64,000 nucleotides of DNA from Plantactinospora sp039889035 (GTDB lineage: Bacteria > Actinomycetota > Actinomycetes > Mycobacteriales > Micromonosporaceae): contig JBDQQY010000043.1 of assembly GCA_039889035.1 (NCBI GenBank), forward strand, positions 19,289 through 83,288, in the 5' to 3' direction. The notes below the pieces were generated by a model. The model worked only from the letters and a program-made list of their open reading frames with translations, searched no databases and had not been told where the DNA came from. Shown here piece by piece: positions 52,835-61,901 of the stretch (its first letter is position 1; every line of letters begins with the position of its first letter). The position numbers and the translations under genes are program-made.

Positions 52835-54031
52835 TCAGGTTGTCCGTAGGGCGTCGGTGGGAGGTAGGTTGGCGGCGCGCAGCGCGGGGTAGAGCCCTGC
52901 GAGCATGCCAGCGGCGACCGAGATGACGATCCCGCCCCAGAGCGCCTCGGGTGGGATCAGCACAGTCCAGCCGTGGCGGACGGACATCCCTGTCGTCACC
53001 CCGCTGCCAATGAGAATGCCGGCGGCGCCACCAAGGATGGAGAGCACCAGTGACTCGGTGAGGAACTGTGCCGCGACGTGACTGCGGGCGGCGCCGAGCG
53101 CCCGACGCAGTCCGATTTCGGTACGGCGTTCCAGCACCGAGATCACCATGACGTTGGCGATCCCGATCGCGCCGACCAGCAGCGCGATGGCGCTGAGGCC
53201 GAGGAAGAGGCCGGCGCCCGCCTCCTTGACGGCGAGCTGGGCGGTGAGGACCTCCGATGGCCGGCTGACTTCCACCCGGGCCGGGTCGGCCGGGTTGGCG
53301 GTGCCGGCGAGCAGCCCGGCGACGGCGCTGACCTGCTCGGGGTCGGTACGCAGGTACAGCCGGCTCGGATGGCCGTCGTACCCGAGGAGTTGTTCTGCCG
53401 AGGCGAATGACACCAGGGCGGACTGGTCGATCTCCGGAGCGAGCGGGAACGGTGTGAGGATCCCGACGACGGTGTACCAGTGGTTGCCGAGCCACACCCG
53501 GGGGCTGGTGCTGACGTCGTCGATGCCGAGCGTCGTGGCGGCACCGTAGCCGAGCACGGTGACCGGGTAGGGGCCTTCGTCCAGGAAGGTGCCGGTGAGC
53601 AGGGACCCGTCGAGAGTGGCGAGCAACGAGACGTCGCAGGCGCGGACAGCCCGTCCGCCGGTGCGACCGGCCGGGATCCGGTCGTTGCGGTAGACGTTGC
53701 TGCTCAGCTTCGCGGTTGGCGCCACGGACCGTACCTCGGGGATCTGCCGGATCATCGGCGTCGCGGTGGTCGGAAGTCGCGTCTCGGCGCCGTTCGGGTC
53801 CGTGCCGTTGGCGACGGTCAGGAGGTTGGTGCCGAGCTGGTCGATCTGGGCCAGCAGGTGGGACTGGCTGGACCGGGTCACCCCGAGCACCGAGACGATC
53901 GAGGCGATGCCGATCGCGATGCCGAGGCCGGAGAGCAGGGCCCGTACGGAGCGGGAGCGGAGTCCCAAGGTGCCGGTCGGCAGCAGGTCCCGGGCGCGCA
54001 GTCTGCTGCGCGGCACGTCAGGTGTTGTCAC
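52835..54031 (-). CDS. MacB/FtsX-type ABC exporter permease
   Basis: 398 residues. An N-terminal helix (about 30-50), a large extracytoplasmic MacB-PCD domain, and three C-terminal helices with VMVISVLERRTEIGLRRALG and AGLYPALRAANLPPTDALR, the FtsX signature. It works with the adaptor gene that overlaps its start by 14 bp and the ATPase at 57584-58258 as a mechanotransmission or efflux system for peptides, lipoproteins or antibiotics. Confidence 0.9.
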   Translation of the reverse strand: MTTPDVPRSRLRARDLLPTGTLGLRSRSVRALLSGLGIAIGIASIVSVLGVTRSSQSHLLAQIDQLGTNLLTVANGTDPNGAETRLPTTATPMIRQIPEVRSVAPTAKLSSNVYRNDRIPAGRTGGRAVRACDVSLLATLDGSLLTGTFLDEGPYPVTVLGYGAATTLGIDDVSTSPRVWLGNHWYTVVGILTPFPLAPEIDQSALVSFASAEQLLGYDGHPSRLYLRTDPEQVSAVAGLLAGTANPADPARVEVSRPSEVLTAQLAVKEAGAGLFLGLSAIALLVGAIGIANVMVISVLERRTEIGLRRALGAARSHVAAQFLTESLVLSILGGAAGILIGSGVTTGMSVRHGWTVLIPPEALWGGIVISVAAGMLAGLYPALRAANLPPTDALRTT

Positions 54032-55127
54032 GAGGCACCCGCACCTGCTGACCTTCGATCAGATCCGGCCCGCTCACCTCGACGAGTCCGGCGGTCTCGT
54101 CGAACAGCCCGGTCCGCACCGGTACCCGCCGGCCTGTCCCGCCGTCGACCACGACCACCTCGTACTGGCCGCCGGCTACGGCGTTGAGCGCGGTGACCGG
54201 GACCGTCAGCACGCCGCGGCGGGCCTCGACGGTGATCGCGACCTGCACCCGCGCCTGGTCCAGGAAGCCGCTGACGGCCTGGGGCATTCGCACCGTCACC
54301 GGCACCGTCGGTTCCGGCGACGTGTCGCCGCCAGCGGAGTTCGCGCCGTTGTCCGACCCGCTGGGCGGGACGGCGACCGCGCCGATCTGCGTGATCTTCC
54401 CGGCCCGGGTCGCCCCGTCGGGCAGGGTCACCAGGACCGGGTCGCCCACCTTTGCACTGGGCAGTTGCTGCGGCGAGAGCGTCATGGTGACCGCCGGCCG
54501 GTCGCTGGTGCCGCGTAGCACCGGCGTACCCGGCTGCATCCGGGTACCCGGCACGAGGTGGTGGCCGGCGATCCGGATCGCGTCGGGCATGAAGACGATC
54601 CGTCCGAGCGGTATCGAGCCGGTCATCGTCAGGCCGGCGGCTCTCTGCCAGCGGCGGAGCGCGTAGTGGGTGGCGAGGCTGAAGTGCCGGTCCACGGTCA
54701 TCCCGTCGCCGTGCCCGAGGGCTTTGAGGTTGGTCTCCAGTTGCTGCACGTCGGGGCCGTCGGCGATGCCGATGTCCAGGGTGCGCCAGGCGGGGCGGCT
54801 GCCGTACATCAGGACCACCGGCTTGCCGTCGACCTCGTAGACGATCCTGCCCCGACGTATGGTCTGCCCGGCGGCCGGCAACCGGGTGAGGACTCCCGGA
54901 CCCGGCGCGATCACCTGGTACGTGCCCGCGTAGCCGAGCGTGCCGTTGACGTGGGTGCGGGCCGACACGTCGGCGGTGCGAACCTCGGCGGTCCCGGTGC
55001 TCACGGCGGTCTCCGTGCGCCCGTCGTTGTCCTGCGCCCGACCGTTCGTCACCAGGATGCCGGCTGCTCCGGCCAGGGCGGCGGCGAGCGCCACCCCGGC
55101 CACCACCGCCATACGCCTGTGGCTCAT
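54018..55127 (-). CDS. HlyD/MacA-like periplasmic adaptor with peptidoglycan-binding domain
   Basis: 369 residues from ATG 55127. N-terminal membrane anchor (about 6-28). The lipoyl/barrel-sandwich part contains a PG_binding_1 insert (DGPDVQQLETNLKALGHGDG, RHFSLATHYALRRWQRAAGL). A beta-barrel with DPVLVTLPDGATRAGKI and membrane-proximal domain with VPVTALNAVAGGQYEVVVV follow. This fusion is typical of adaptor subunits of actinobacterial MacB-type systems. The longer upstream frame is a shadow. Confidence 0.88.
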   Translation of the reverse strand: MSHRRMAVVAGVALAAALAGAAGILVTNGRAQDNDGRTETAVSTGTAEVRTADVSARTHVNGTLGYAGTYQVIAPGPGVLTRLPAAGQTIRRGRIVYEVDGKPVVLMYGSRPAWRTLDIGIADGPDVQQLETNLKALGHGDGMTVDRHFSLATHYALRRWQRAAGLTMTGSIPLGRIVFMPDAIRIAGHHLVPGTRMQPGTPVLRGTSDRPAVTMTLSPQQLPSAKVGDPVLVTLPDGATRAGKITQIGAVAVPPSGSDNGANSAGGDTSPEPTVPVTVRMPQAVSGFLDQARVQVAITVEARRGVLTVPVTALNAVAGGQYEVVVVDGGTGRRVPVRTGLFDETAGLVEVSGPDLIEGQQVRVPRDNT

Positions 55128-55352
55128 CTCGCCGGCCTTCCGCGCTGCCAGGTCCGGGCGTGGCCGCGTGCCGGGCAGGCACGGTCGCTGCGTCCGATCA
55201 TGCGTCCACGATGGCCTCCGGCGCCGGCTGGGCACCTCCCCCGGAAGAGGTGTCCGGGCACCCTCATATTCGGGGAGTTCGGCGCACCGGCAACGGCGCC
55301 TCCGCTCGGTAGCCTGAGTCGTGGAGCGACTCCGTTGCCTTGGAGGCGGTCG

Positions 55353-56915
55353 ATGTTCTCCCGTTTCGGTCTCCGGTCCCGGATGGCCGTGTCGTACGTG
55401 CTCGTCTCGGCGGCCGCCGTACTGGTCGTCGAGGCGGTCGTGCTGACGGTCATGGTGCCGCGGATCGACGCGGCGAACGACAAACTCGAACAGGCACAGC
55501 AGCGTGCGGTCGAGGCCGAGGAGACCAGCCGCCAAGGCAAGGCGGAGTTCCTGGCGTTGCAGACCGCAGCCGCGGCGGGTGATGACGCGAGTGTTGCCGC
55601 CGCCCGCGAGCTGCCCGGCGGCTCGGACGAACTGCTGCTGGCGGCAGCGGCGAGCGTTGTCGCCAAACTGGTCCATCCCGGGCAGCTCAGAGGCGGAGCC
55701 GGCGACAGCGTGTGGGCGCTGGCGACCGTCGATGGTCGGGTGGTCGGCAGCGAGCCCAGTAGCCACTTTCCCCGGAACTCCCGGCTTTCCAGCGAGGCGA
55801 TCAGCACCTCGGCGCGCAGCGGCCGGACCCAGGCGAACGGGCGGTCGGCCAGTTGGGCCACCAAACCGGTGGAGATCACCGGTCCGGCGGGAATGCGGCG
55901 TGCGATCGGGATCGCCTACGCCCTGCTGTGGGACCTGGACCCGAGCCGGAAGGGCGGCGACGCGGGCAAGCCGGTCGACGAAGCCGGCGGCACGTCGACA
56001 GGGCGCGAGCGCAGGCCCGAGGACGCCGTTGTCGCGAGAATTGGTTCATTGGTCCTTCCCGGCGCGGTCGTCCTGATCCTGCTGCTACCGGTCGGCGCCC
56101 TGTTCGGGCTGTTGAGCACCGGTCGGCTGATCCGACGGATCCGCCGGCTGGCCGGGGCCACCTCGGCAATGGCTGGCGGTGACCTGACGGCCCGGCTTCC
56201 GGTCTCCGGCGCCGACGAGATCGGCCGACTGGAGCAGGCGTTCAACACGATGGCCGAACGGCTGGACGCGGCCCGGCAGGCGGAACGGAAGGCGGCGGGC
56301 TCCGCGGCGCGGCGGGCCGAACGGACCAGGATCGCCCGCGAGCTGCACGACTCGATGACTCAGGAGCTCTTCTCGGCCAGCCTGCTGGCGGGCGGCCTGC
56401 GTAAGGCGCTGCGGACGAGTGCCGAGCTGCGACCACAGGCCGAGTCCCTGGAGCGGTCCCTGGAGCGCACGATGCGGGAGATGCGGGCGATGCTGCTGGA
56501 GCTGCGACCGATCACCCTGGAGGACGCGGGTCTGGCCGAGGCGCTGGCCGAGCTGTGCCGGACGTACGAGGTGCGGCTCGGCATCGCGATCGCGTCGTCG
56601 ATCAACCCGCCTCGGCTGGCCGCGCCGGTCGAACACGCCGTGCTGCGGGTGGTCCAGGAGGCACTCGGCAACGCCGTACGGCACGGCGAACCCGGCGCCA
56701 TCGAGCTGCGGGTCGCCTCGACCTGCGGGCAGGTGACGGTGACGGTCCAGGACGACGGGCGGGGCTTCGACCCGGCAGCGACGGCGGGCCGGCACGGGAT
56801 GGGCCTCCTGTTGATGCGTGACCGCGTCGGCGAGCTGGGCGGGACGCTGGACGTGGTGAGCGCGCCGCAACGGGGAACGACGGTGCGGGTCCTGCTGCCG
56901 GCGGGTACCGGATGA
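55353..56915 (+). CDS. Sensor histidine kinase (NarX/LiaS class)
   Basis: 520 residues from ATG 55353 with GGAGG upstream. Two membrane helices (about 12-34 and 230-252) flank an extracytoplasmic sensor of about 195 residues. HAMP, then HisKA_3 with the phosphorylated histidine in RIARELHDSMTQELF and a HATPase domain (EALGNAVRHG, DDGRGFDP, GMGLLLMRDRV). It overlaps the response regulator gene by 4 bp. Flanking leftward exporter genes suggest it senses envelope stress or the exporter substrate. Confidence 0.92.
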   Translation: MFSRFGLRSRMAVSYVLVSAAAVLVVEAVVLTVMVPRIDAANDKLEQAQQRAVEAEETSRQGKAEFLALQTAAAAGDDASVAAARELPGGSDELLLAAAASVVAKLVHPGQLRGGAGDSVWALATVDGRVVGSEPSSHFPRNSRLSSEAISTSARSGRTQANGRSASWATKPVEITGPAGMRRAIGIAYALLWDLDPSRKGGDAGKPVDEAGGTSTGRERRPEDAVVARIGSLVLPGAVVLILLLPVGALFGLLSTGRLIRRIRRLAGATSAMAGGDLTARLPVSGADEIGRLEQAFNTMAERLDAARQAERKAAGSAARRAERTRIARELHDSMTQELFSASLLAGGLRKALRTSAELRPQAESLERSLERTMREMRAMLLELRPITLEDAGLAEALAELCRTYEVRLGIAIASSINPPRLAAPVEHAVLRVVQEALGNAVRHGEPGAIELRVASTCGQVTVTVQDDGRGFDPAATAGRHGMGLLLMRDRVGELGGTLDVVSAPQRGTTVRVLLPAGTG

Positions 56916-57571
56916 TCCGGATTCTGATCGTGGACGACCACGAGGTGGTCCGGCAGGGGCTGAGGTTCGTGCTCGACCAGGAGCCCGACTTCGATGTCGT
57001 CGGCGAGTGCGCCGACGGGAAGACGGCACTCAGCCGGATCAGCGCGCTCCGGCCGGACGTGGTCCTGCTCGACATGGTGATGCCGGGGCTGGACGGGATA
57101 GCCGTACTGCACGCCCTGCGGGAACGGGAGGATGCGATCGCCGTCATCGTTCTCACCTCGTTCCCGGCCGAGGACCAGGCGATGAATGCGGTCCGGGCCG
57201 GTGCCGCGTCGTACCTGTCGAAGACCACCGCGGTCAACCGGGTGGTGGAGGCGGTACGCGCCGCCGCGACCGGCGGGAGCGTACTCGACCCGGAGGTTGC
57301 CGCGATGCTGGTCCGCAGCGTCCGCGCCAACGACGGAAACGGACCGCTGGCGAGGTTGTCGGCCCGGGAGCGGGACGTGCTCTCGGCACTGTCCCGCGGA
57401 CGGTCGAACCGGGAGATCGCCCGCGCACTCTCGCTCGGCGAGCAGACGGTGAAGTCGTACGTCTCCAGCATCCTGACGAAGCTGAACCTCCAGGACCGGA
57501 CCCAGGCAGCGATCTTCGGGCTCCAGCAGGGGCTGGTGCCGCTCGGCGAGGCACTGCGCAACGAGGAGTGA
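56912..57571 (+). CDS. NarL/LuxR-type response regulator
   Basis: 219 residues. Receiver domain with DDHEVVRQGL, phospho-acceptor Asp in VLLDMVMPGLDG and Lys in LSKTTA. The LuxR-type HTH reads LSARERDVLSALSRGRSNRE. Cognate partner of the overlapping kinase; probable activator of the exporter genes on both sides. Confidence 0.94.
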   Translation: MIRILIVDDHEVVRQGLRFVLDQEPDFDVVGECADGKTALSRISALRPDVVLLDMVMPGLDGIAVLHALREREDAIAVIVLTSFPAEDQAMNAVRAGAASYLSKTTAVNRVVEAVRAAATGGSVLDPEVAAMLVRSVRANDGNGPLARLSARERDVLSALSRGRSNREIARALSLGEQTVKSYVSSILTKLNLQDRTQAAIFGLQQGLVPLGEALRNEE

Positions 57572-57583
57572 CGCCGCAAGCGG

Positions 57584-58258
57584 TCAGACGACGACGCGTC
57601 CATCGCTCATCGTGATCCGGTCGCGGCACGCCTGCGCCACCGCTTCCTCGTGAGTGACGATCACGAAGGTGGTGCCGTCCGCGTTGAGTTCGTGGATCAG
57701 GGCGAGGATCTCCGCGCCGGTGCCCGAGTCCAGGTTGCCGGTGGGTTCGTCGGCGAACACGATCGCGGGCCGGCCGACCAGTGCGCGGGCGATGGCCACC
57801 CGTTGGCGCTCTCCTCCGGAGAGTCTGGTGACCCGGTGCCGGCTCCGGTGGCCGAGGCCGACCCGGTGCAGCGCCTCGCCAGCCGCCGCGCGTCGGTGTC
57901 GGGGTGGCACCCCTCGATAGAGCAACCCGGTTGCCACGTTCTCGACCGCGGTCAGGGATTCGAGCAGGAGGAACTGCTGGAAGACGACGCCGACCCGATG
58001 GGCGCGCAGCCCGGCCAACTGCCGGTCGGTCAACCGCTCGACGGGTTGCCCGGCCAGCCGGACGGTTCCGCCGGTCGGCCGGTCGAGGGTGGCCATCAGA
58101 TTCAGCAGCGTCGACTTGCCCGATCCCGACGGACCCCGGACGGCGAGCATGTCACCCGGCCGCACGGTCAGGCTCACACCGCGTACCGACTCGACCGGCG
58201 GTTCACCAGGGTAGGTCTTGCGTACATCGTGCAGTTCCAGCAGCGTCATGGCCCTCAT
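57584..58258 (-). CDS. LolD/MacB-type ABC exporter ATPase
   Basis: 224 residues from ATG 58258 (ATG 58249 also possible). Walker A GPSGSGKS, Q-loop VVFQQF, signature LSGGERQR, Walker B IVFADEPTGNLD, H-loop THE. It completes the permease and adaptor at 52835-55127, from which it is separated by the oppositely oriented kinase-regulator pair. The long upstream frame is a shadow. Confidence 0.93.
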   Translation of the reverse strand: MRAMTLLELHDVRKTYPGEPPVESVRGVSLTVRPGDMLAVRGPSGSGKSTLLNLMATLDRPTGGTVRLAGQPVERLTDRQLAGLRAHRVGVVFQQFLLLESLTAVENVATGLLYRGVPPRHRRAAAGEALHRVGLGHRSRHRVTRLSGGERQRVAIARALVGRPAIVFADEPTGNLDSGTGAEILALIHELNADGTTFVIVTHEEAVAQACRDRITMSDGRVVV

Positions 58259-58338
58259 GCTGGTACGCCCGACCGCGTCGTGCCTCCCTCCACGGTCGAC
58301 CCCGACCACCACCTTTCGAGGGTGGCCGGGGACGAGCG

Positions 58339-58369
58339 GACCCGGCCCCCAGAAAGGGGGTCCCGGGTC
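58339..58369. promoter_or_regulatory. Inverted repeat in the divergent ATPase/lipoprotein promoter region
   Basis: GACCCGG-CCCCC and GGGGG-TC-CCGGGTC pair with a 5-nt loop and a 2-nt bulge. It may be an operator or a hairpin in the lipoprotein leader. Confidence 0.4.
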
Positions 58370-58419
58370 GCCACATTTGCGGGAAGCATGCTGGGGTACC
58401 TGGTCGGGAGCCTTGCCAT

Positions 58420-58935
58420 ATGAAGCAGCTACGTACCTTCGTCGCGATCGCGGTGGCGATGATCGCCCTGACCGGCTGCACCGGTGGCACCTCCGGCGGC
58501 CAGCCGACCGCTTCGCCCACCGCTGACGCCCCCTCGGCCCTCGACGTCGCAGACTGCATGCGAGCCAACGGCAACCCCGACTTCCCGGACCCGGTCCGGG
58601 ACGACGAGGGCAACTGGACCTTTCCCGACTCCCTGCGCAACTATCAGGTGCCGGAGCCGTGTGCGCAGTTGTTGAGACGCCAGAAGGCGGACGACGAGGA
58701 GCGCAACGGACGGACGGCGGAGGAGATGGAGCAACGGCGTCGGTACTCCGCGTGCATGCGCGAGCGGGGCGTACCGAATTTCCCCGATCCCGACGAAGAC
58801 GGCAACTTCCCGCTGCCGGACCAGTTGCGGGCGGCGGAGAACGGGCCAGCGATGCGCGGCGCACGAGAGGCATGCCGGCAGTACGAGCCGCCCCGGGTGA
58901 ACAAGGGATCACCCGGCCCGGCGACGGAATCCTGA
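58420..58935 (+). CDS. Small lipoprotein with two cysteine repeats, exporter-associated
   Basis: 171 residues from ATG 58420. The lipobox ends at Cys20 (IALTGC). The mature part has two related repeats, VADCMRANGNPDFPDP and YSACMRERGVPNFPDP, each followed by a later cysteine. This DxxCMR-xxG-xxFPDP pattern is typical of actinobacterial lipoproteins next to MacB-type exporters. It is divergent from the ATPase gene; it probably works with that system outside the membrane. Confidence 0.82.
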   Translation: MKQLRTFVAIAVAMIALTGCTGGTSGGQPTASPTADAPSALDVADCMRANGNPDFPDPVRDDEGNWTFPDSLRNYQVPEPCAQLLRRQKADDEERNGRTAEEMEQRRRYSACMRERGVPNFPDPDEDGNFPLPDQLRAAENGPAMRGAREACRQYEPPRVNKGSPGPATES

Positions 58936-59059
58936 CGCTTTCCCGGGTAAGGCGACCGCCCCGGCGCTGCCAGGTGTACCGCCCTCGCGGACCACTGACG
59001 TATGTCTCGTCAACAAACCGCCGAGACCCGGTGGGTGCCCCCCGCCAGGTTCGGGTCGA

Positions 59060-59210
59060 ACTGCACCTGCCGGTCACGGTCCCAGGTCCGAACTCACCCG
59101 CGACATCAACGATCCGTACGGGCAGGTGGAGGCGCTGACGGAAATCGTTCGGGCCAACGCCGCCGTCGGCGACCTGGCCCGCGCCCGAGAGTTGACCACC
59201 GACAAGCAGC
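59060..59210 (+). pseudogene. 5' part of an open frame interrupted by the IS256-type transposon
   Basis: The frame encodes DINDPYGQVEALTEIVRANA and GDLARARELTTDKQ, resembling helical repeats (DPYxQAxALxxIAxAxAxAGDLxRAR) found in tetratricopeptide-like actinobacterial proteins. It is cut at 59210. Joining 59210 to 63276 keeps the frame open (see 63276-63430). No upstream start is clear, so the gene was probably already a fragment. Confidence 0.6.
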
Positions 59211-59647
59211 GAGGAATCGTCAAGACCTGTGGATCGGTGAGTTCGCAGTGAGGCTGGCTGCTACTTGGGTGCGCAACAGTCGACGGGTTGCTGAACCGAC
59301 GAGTTCGTTGTCCTCCCGGGCCGTTGCCGCTGGACCAGCGGCTTTCTGGGTTCCGTGAGACTCCTGCCCAGACTTGATCCAACCTCATCATGCGTGACAT
59401 GATCGCCGCCGATATGATGATCCTTCATTCTCCGTGAAGTCGGAGGTGTGGGTTGGGCCTGGCCGTGGTGCGCGAGCCAGCAAATACGCTGAGATCGCCC
59501 AGCACCTGCTCGACGTCGAGCAAGCCGACGGCTGCTTGCGGCAGTCTTTACAGACCGGCGACCCGAGGTGTCGGCGTACGCCTTGTACTGGCTCTGGCAA
59601 GATTTCGTAGCCGGAGATCGCCAGGGTGTCCTGCGCCGGTGACCGGC

Positions 59648-60286
59648 TCAGGCTTCCTTATTGTCGACCCAACGGCAGAACGGGTCTGCGGTGTCCTCGT
59701 CGCCCATCTCGGCGGGCTCCGACACGATTTCCAGCCCGGTCGCCGGGGCGGTGACACCGAAGGTGCGGTGAAGCCAGTCCCGGTAGGGCGCATTGACGAT
59801 CTCGTGGTCGGCGTCCCACGGCTCGGGCGGCGCGCCGAACTCCTGGTTCCAGCAAATCTCCCGGTAACCGATCGCTAGCAGCCGCAGAAAGTCGACCGCA
59901 TCGTCGGCGAGCACACACGTCATTATCGAACCGCTGCCCGAACCGAGGTGAACGATCCTGGCCCGTCCCTCACCGTCGCGCCACAGCGCGGCCATCGAAC
60001 CTTCACCGCCGGTCTGCGCGAACGGCCACAACCGTGCGGCCGGATCTGGGATCGACTCGTCGAACCAGGACCGTGCGTACGAGAGGGTCTGCTCGGCGGT
60101 GTAGCCACGCAGCTCGATCGAGGTGCCCACCCCGCCGTTGTCACTCAACGAGCCGTACAGATCCCCGTCGTGCCCTTTCACCACGAAACCCTGCTCGTCG
60201 ACCCAGGCGAAGAGCAGGCACAGCGGCTCCGGCAGGTCGAATCCGTCCGGCACCCGGGCCAGCGTCGTCTTGAGGAAGTCACCCAC
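59648..60286 (-). CDS. SMI1/KNR4 (SUKH)-like protein, possible immunity-type gene carried on the transposon
   Basis: 212 residues from a GTG at 60286. It has an alpha-beta pattern with GSGSGSIMTCVLADD, VDFLRLLAIGYREICW, APYRDWLHRTFGVTAP and a C-terminal DPFCRWVDNKEA. These recall uncharacterised SUKH-like actinobacterial proteins, many of which serve as immunity proteins to polymorphic toxins. No toxin gene is adjacent. Assignment to SUKH is by eye and moderate. Confidence 0.55.
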   Translation of the reverse strand: MGDFLKTTLARVPDGFDLPEPLCLLFAWVDEQGFVVKGHDGDLYGSLSDNGGVGTSIELRGYTAEQTLSYARSWFDESIPDPAARLWPFAQTGGEGSMAALWRDGEGRARIVHLGSGSGSIMTCVLADDAVDFLRLLAIGYREICWNQEFGAPPEPWDADHEIVNAPYRDWLHRTFGVTAPATGLEIVSEPAEMGDEDTADPFCRWVDNKEA

Positions 60287-60453
60287 GTTCGGCAGCGTAC
60301 GAGATCACCTCGCCCGGGTGCGGGCATGGACGACTTCCACAGGGGGAACTGAGATCCGTTATCGTGAACCCGACGGTTTACGGAGCCTCAGCCGCGTTCG
60401 GGCCGTGGGTTCGTTCTGATGAACCTTCACTCTCACTGAACTCACGGCGGACG

Positions 60454-61520
60454 TGTTGGTAAGAACCGTGTCACCAGGGGCCAAATAGCTGATCTTGCCA
60501 GGTTGTGCCGGTGGCTAAGGGGCGTTCGTGCGGGCCATCTTCGAAGAGATCTGGCTGGCGAGCGATCCTGCGGCGAACCCCGGACCCGCGCGGCCGGTGC
60601 GCACGTGGCGGAACGTCCTGATCTTCGGGACGGTTGTCGGGTGTATGGGGTGGATCAGTCGTACCTACGGACGTAGCCGCATGGAGGGAACCGCATATTG
60701 CGTAACCGATGGAGGGTCTACCCCGACGATGTCGTCGTATGGCGGTCGGAGCTACCGGACCTCGATGACGACAGGCTCGGTGCGTGGTCGGGCGCCGTGC
60801 TCGCAGCAGGAACCGAAACTGAGGTACTCATCCCGATCACGCCGGTTCCCGAGGGTCCGCTCCCGTTCGCGGGGGTGATGCGTACCGCCACCCGGCTCGC
60901 GTACGCGAACAGCGACGGCAACGTGGTCGAGAGAAAAGTCGCGGACATGGCCGACCTCGTTGCCGCTGTCTCGACACCGTCGGCCCCGGTTCACGACCGG
61001 GCCCTGAACGTTATGTCGCTCCGCCCGGTCTACGGCGGGGTCTCGACACCGGTGGGGATCCCCACCGACATCTGGCTGCCGCAGACGTCGCCGTTCGAGT
61101 ACGGGATGGGGCCGGACGACCTCGTTGACAACTCCATGCTCGCCGCGATCCACACCCCCCGCCTCAACGCGTTCCTTGCCGCTGTGCGGACCGCGACCGA
61201 AGAGGCGGGCGGGACGTGGTCGCTGGACCGGGAACGCACCCTGGAGCGCTTCCTCCCTCTGGTCGATGACGCGGGCGTGCTCCTGGACTGAAGTCACCGG
61301 CACAGGTCGGCCAGCCGGTCTCGTAGGTGATCGTCCAGACGGTGCTTCGCCGCGACCAAGTCCTGTTCCACACCGACCAACGTCCAGTGCTCAACCAGGT
61401 TCCCAAGGTTCATCGAAGGACGTTTCACAACCGAAGATCATTCCGGCGCCAATCCACCCCCCGACATCCCTCACGCCTAGATCATCTTTTTGGTACCTGG
61501 TGTCGCGGTTCTTACCAACA
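60454..61520. mobile_element. Transposase-less cassette bounded by 40-bp inverted repeats
   Basis: 60454-60493 and the reverse complement of 61481-61520 match in 34 of 40 bases, beginning TGTTGGTAAGAACCG at each outer end. The 1,067 bp between hold one probable gene and no transposase. No target duplication is visible at its edges. It is nested within the larger IS256-type element; its right end lies 3 bp from the stop of the small ORF at 61524. Confidence 0.75.
60698..61291 (+). CDS. Protein of unknown function inside the inverted-repeat cassette
   Basis: 197 residues from a TTG at 60698, with GGAGGGAA eight bases upstream, the only good ribosome site here. It is soluble, acidic, without signal or membrane segments. 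Visible features are WRSELPDLDDDRLGAWSG and GPLPFAGVMRTATRLAY, with EEAGGTWSLDRERTLERFLP near the end. Not recognised. Codon bias fits a real gene. A short frame starting at 60528 precedes it but is not supported. Confidence 0.55.
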   Translation: MRNRWRVYPDDVVVWRSELPDLDDDRLGAWSGAVLAAGTETEVLIPITPVPEGPLPFAGVMRTATRLAYANSDGNVVERKVADMADLVAAVSTPSAPVHDRALNVMSLRPVYGGVSTPVGIPTDIWLPQTSPFEYGMGPDDLVDNSMLAAIHTPRLNAFLAAVRTATEEAGGTWSLDRERTLERFLPLVDDAGVLLD

Positions 61521-61523
61521 CCC

Positions 61524-61901
61524 CTACTTCGGGTCGTCGGTCTGCCATGGGTGGAGGAACTGTTCGGGCCGCAGGTTCCATGCTTCGAGGGCTGCGACGA
61601 GTTGGGCCTCGCCGGTGACGGTGGTGGCTTGCACGAGGATCGCGCCGATGTCGTAGTCGAAGCCGGCGATGTGGTCGGCGTCGTAGTCCCAGTGCTCCAG
61701 CTTGAAGGTGCGCTCACGGTCGGATCGGTTCCAGCCGTGCCGTCGGGCGTCGACGTCGGCGGCGGTCGTGAGGGGTCGGATGTCGACGAACGCTCGCCGG
61801 CCTGGTCCGGAGGCGGTCACCTCGGTCACCAGACGCCGGCCGAGGCGCAGCGCGTTCAGCTTGTCGGTGGGCCACTGCGGCCGGCTGCCACCCGTGGTCA
61901 T
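61524..61901 (-). CDS. Small ORF translationally coupled to the IS256 transposase
   Basis: 125 residues; the ATG at 61901 overlaps the transposase stop (ATGA). WPTDKLNALRLGRRLVTEVT, RRAFVDIRPLTTAADV and WDYDADHIAGFDYDIG are visible. No family recognised. The coupling suggests it is made together with the transposase, as an accessory or regulatory factor, or as a passenger. Confidence 0.6.
   Translation of the reverse strand: MTTGGSRPQWPTDKLNALRLGRRLVTEVTASGPGRRAFVDIRPLTTAADVDARRHGWNRSDRERTFKLEHWDYDADHIAGFDYDIGAILVQATTVTGEAQLVAALEAWNLRPEQFLHPWQTDDPK

Noticed and set aside
59400..59640. GntR-like start (SKYAEIAQHL) inside the transposon left part.
   Set aside because: Only about ten residues fit, and the frame then gives unrelated sequence with no start or continuation.
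60528..60700. Small frame beginning MRAIFEEIWLASDP before the cassette gene.
   Set aside because: No ribosome site; most of its length overlaps the better-supported gene at 60698 in another frame.
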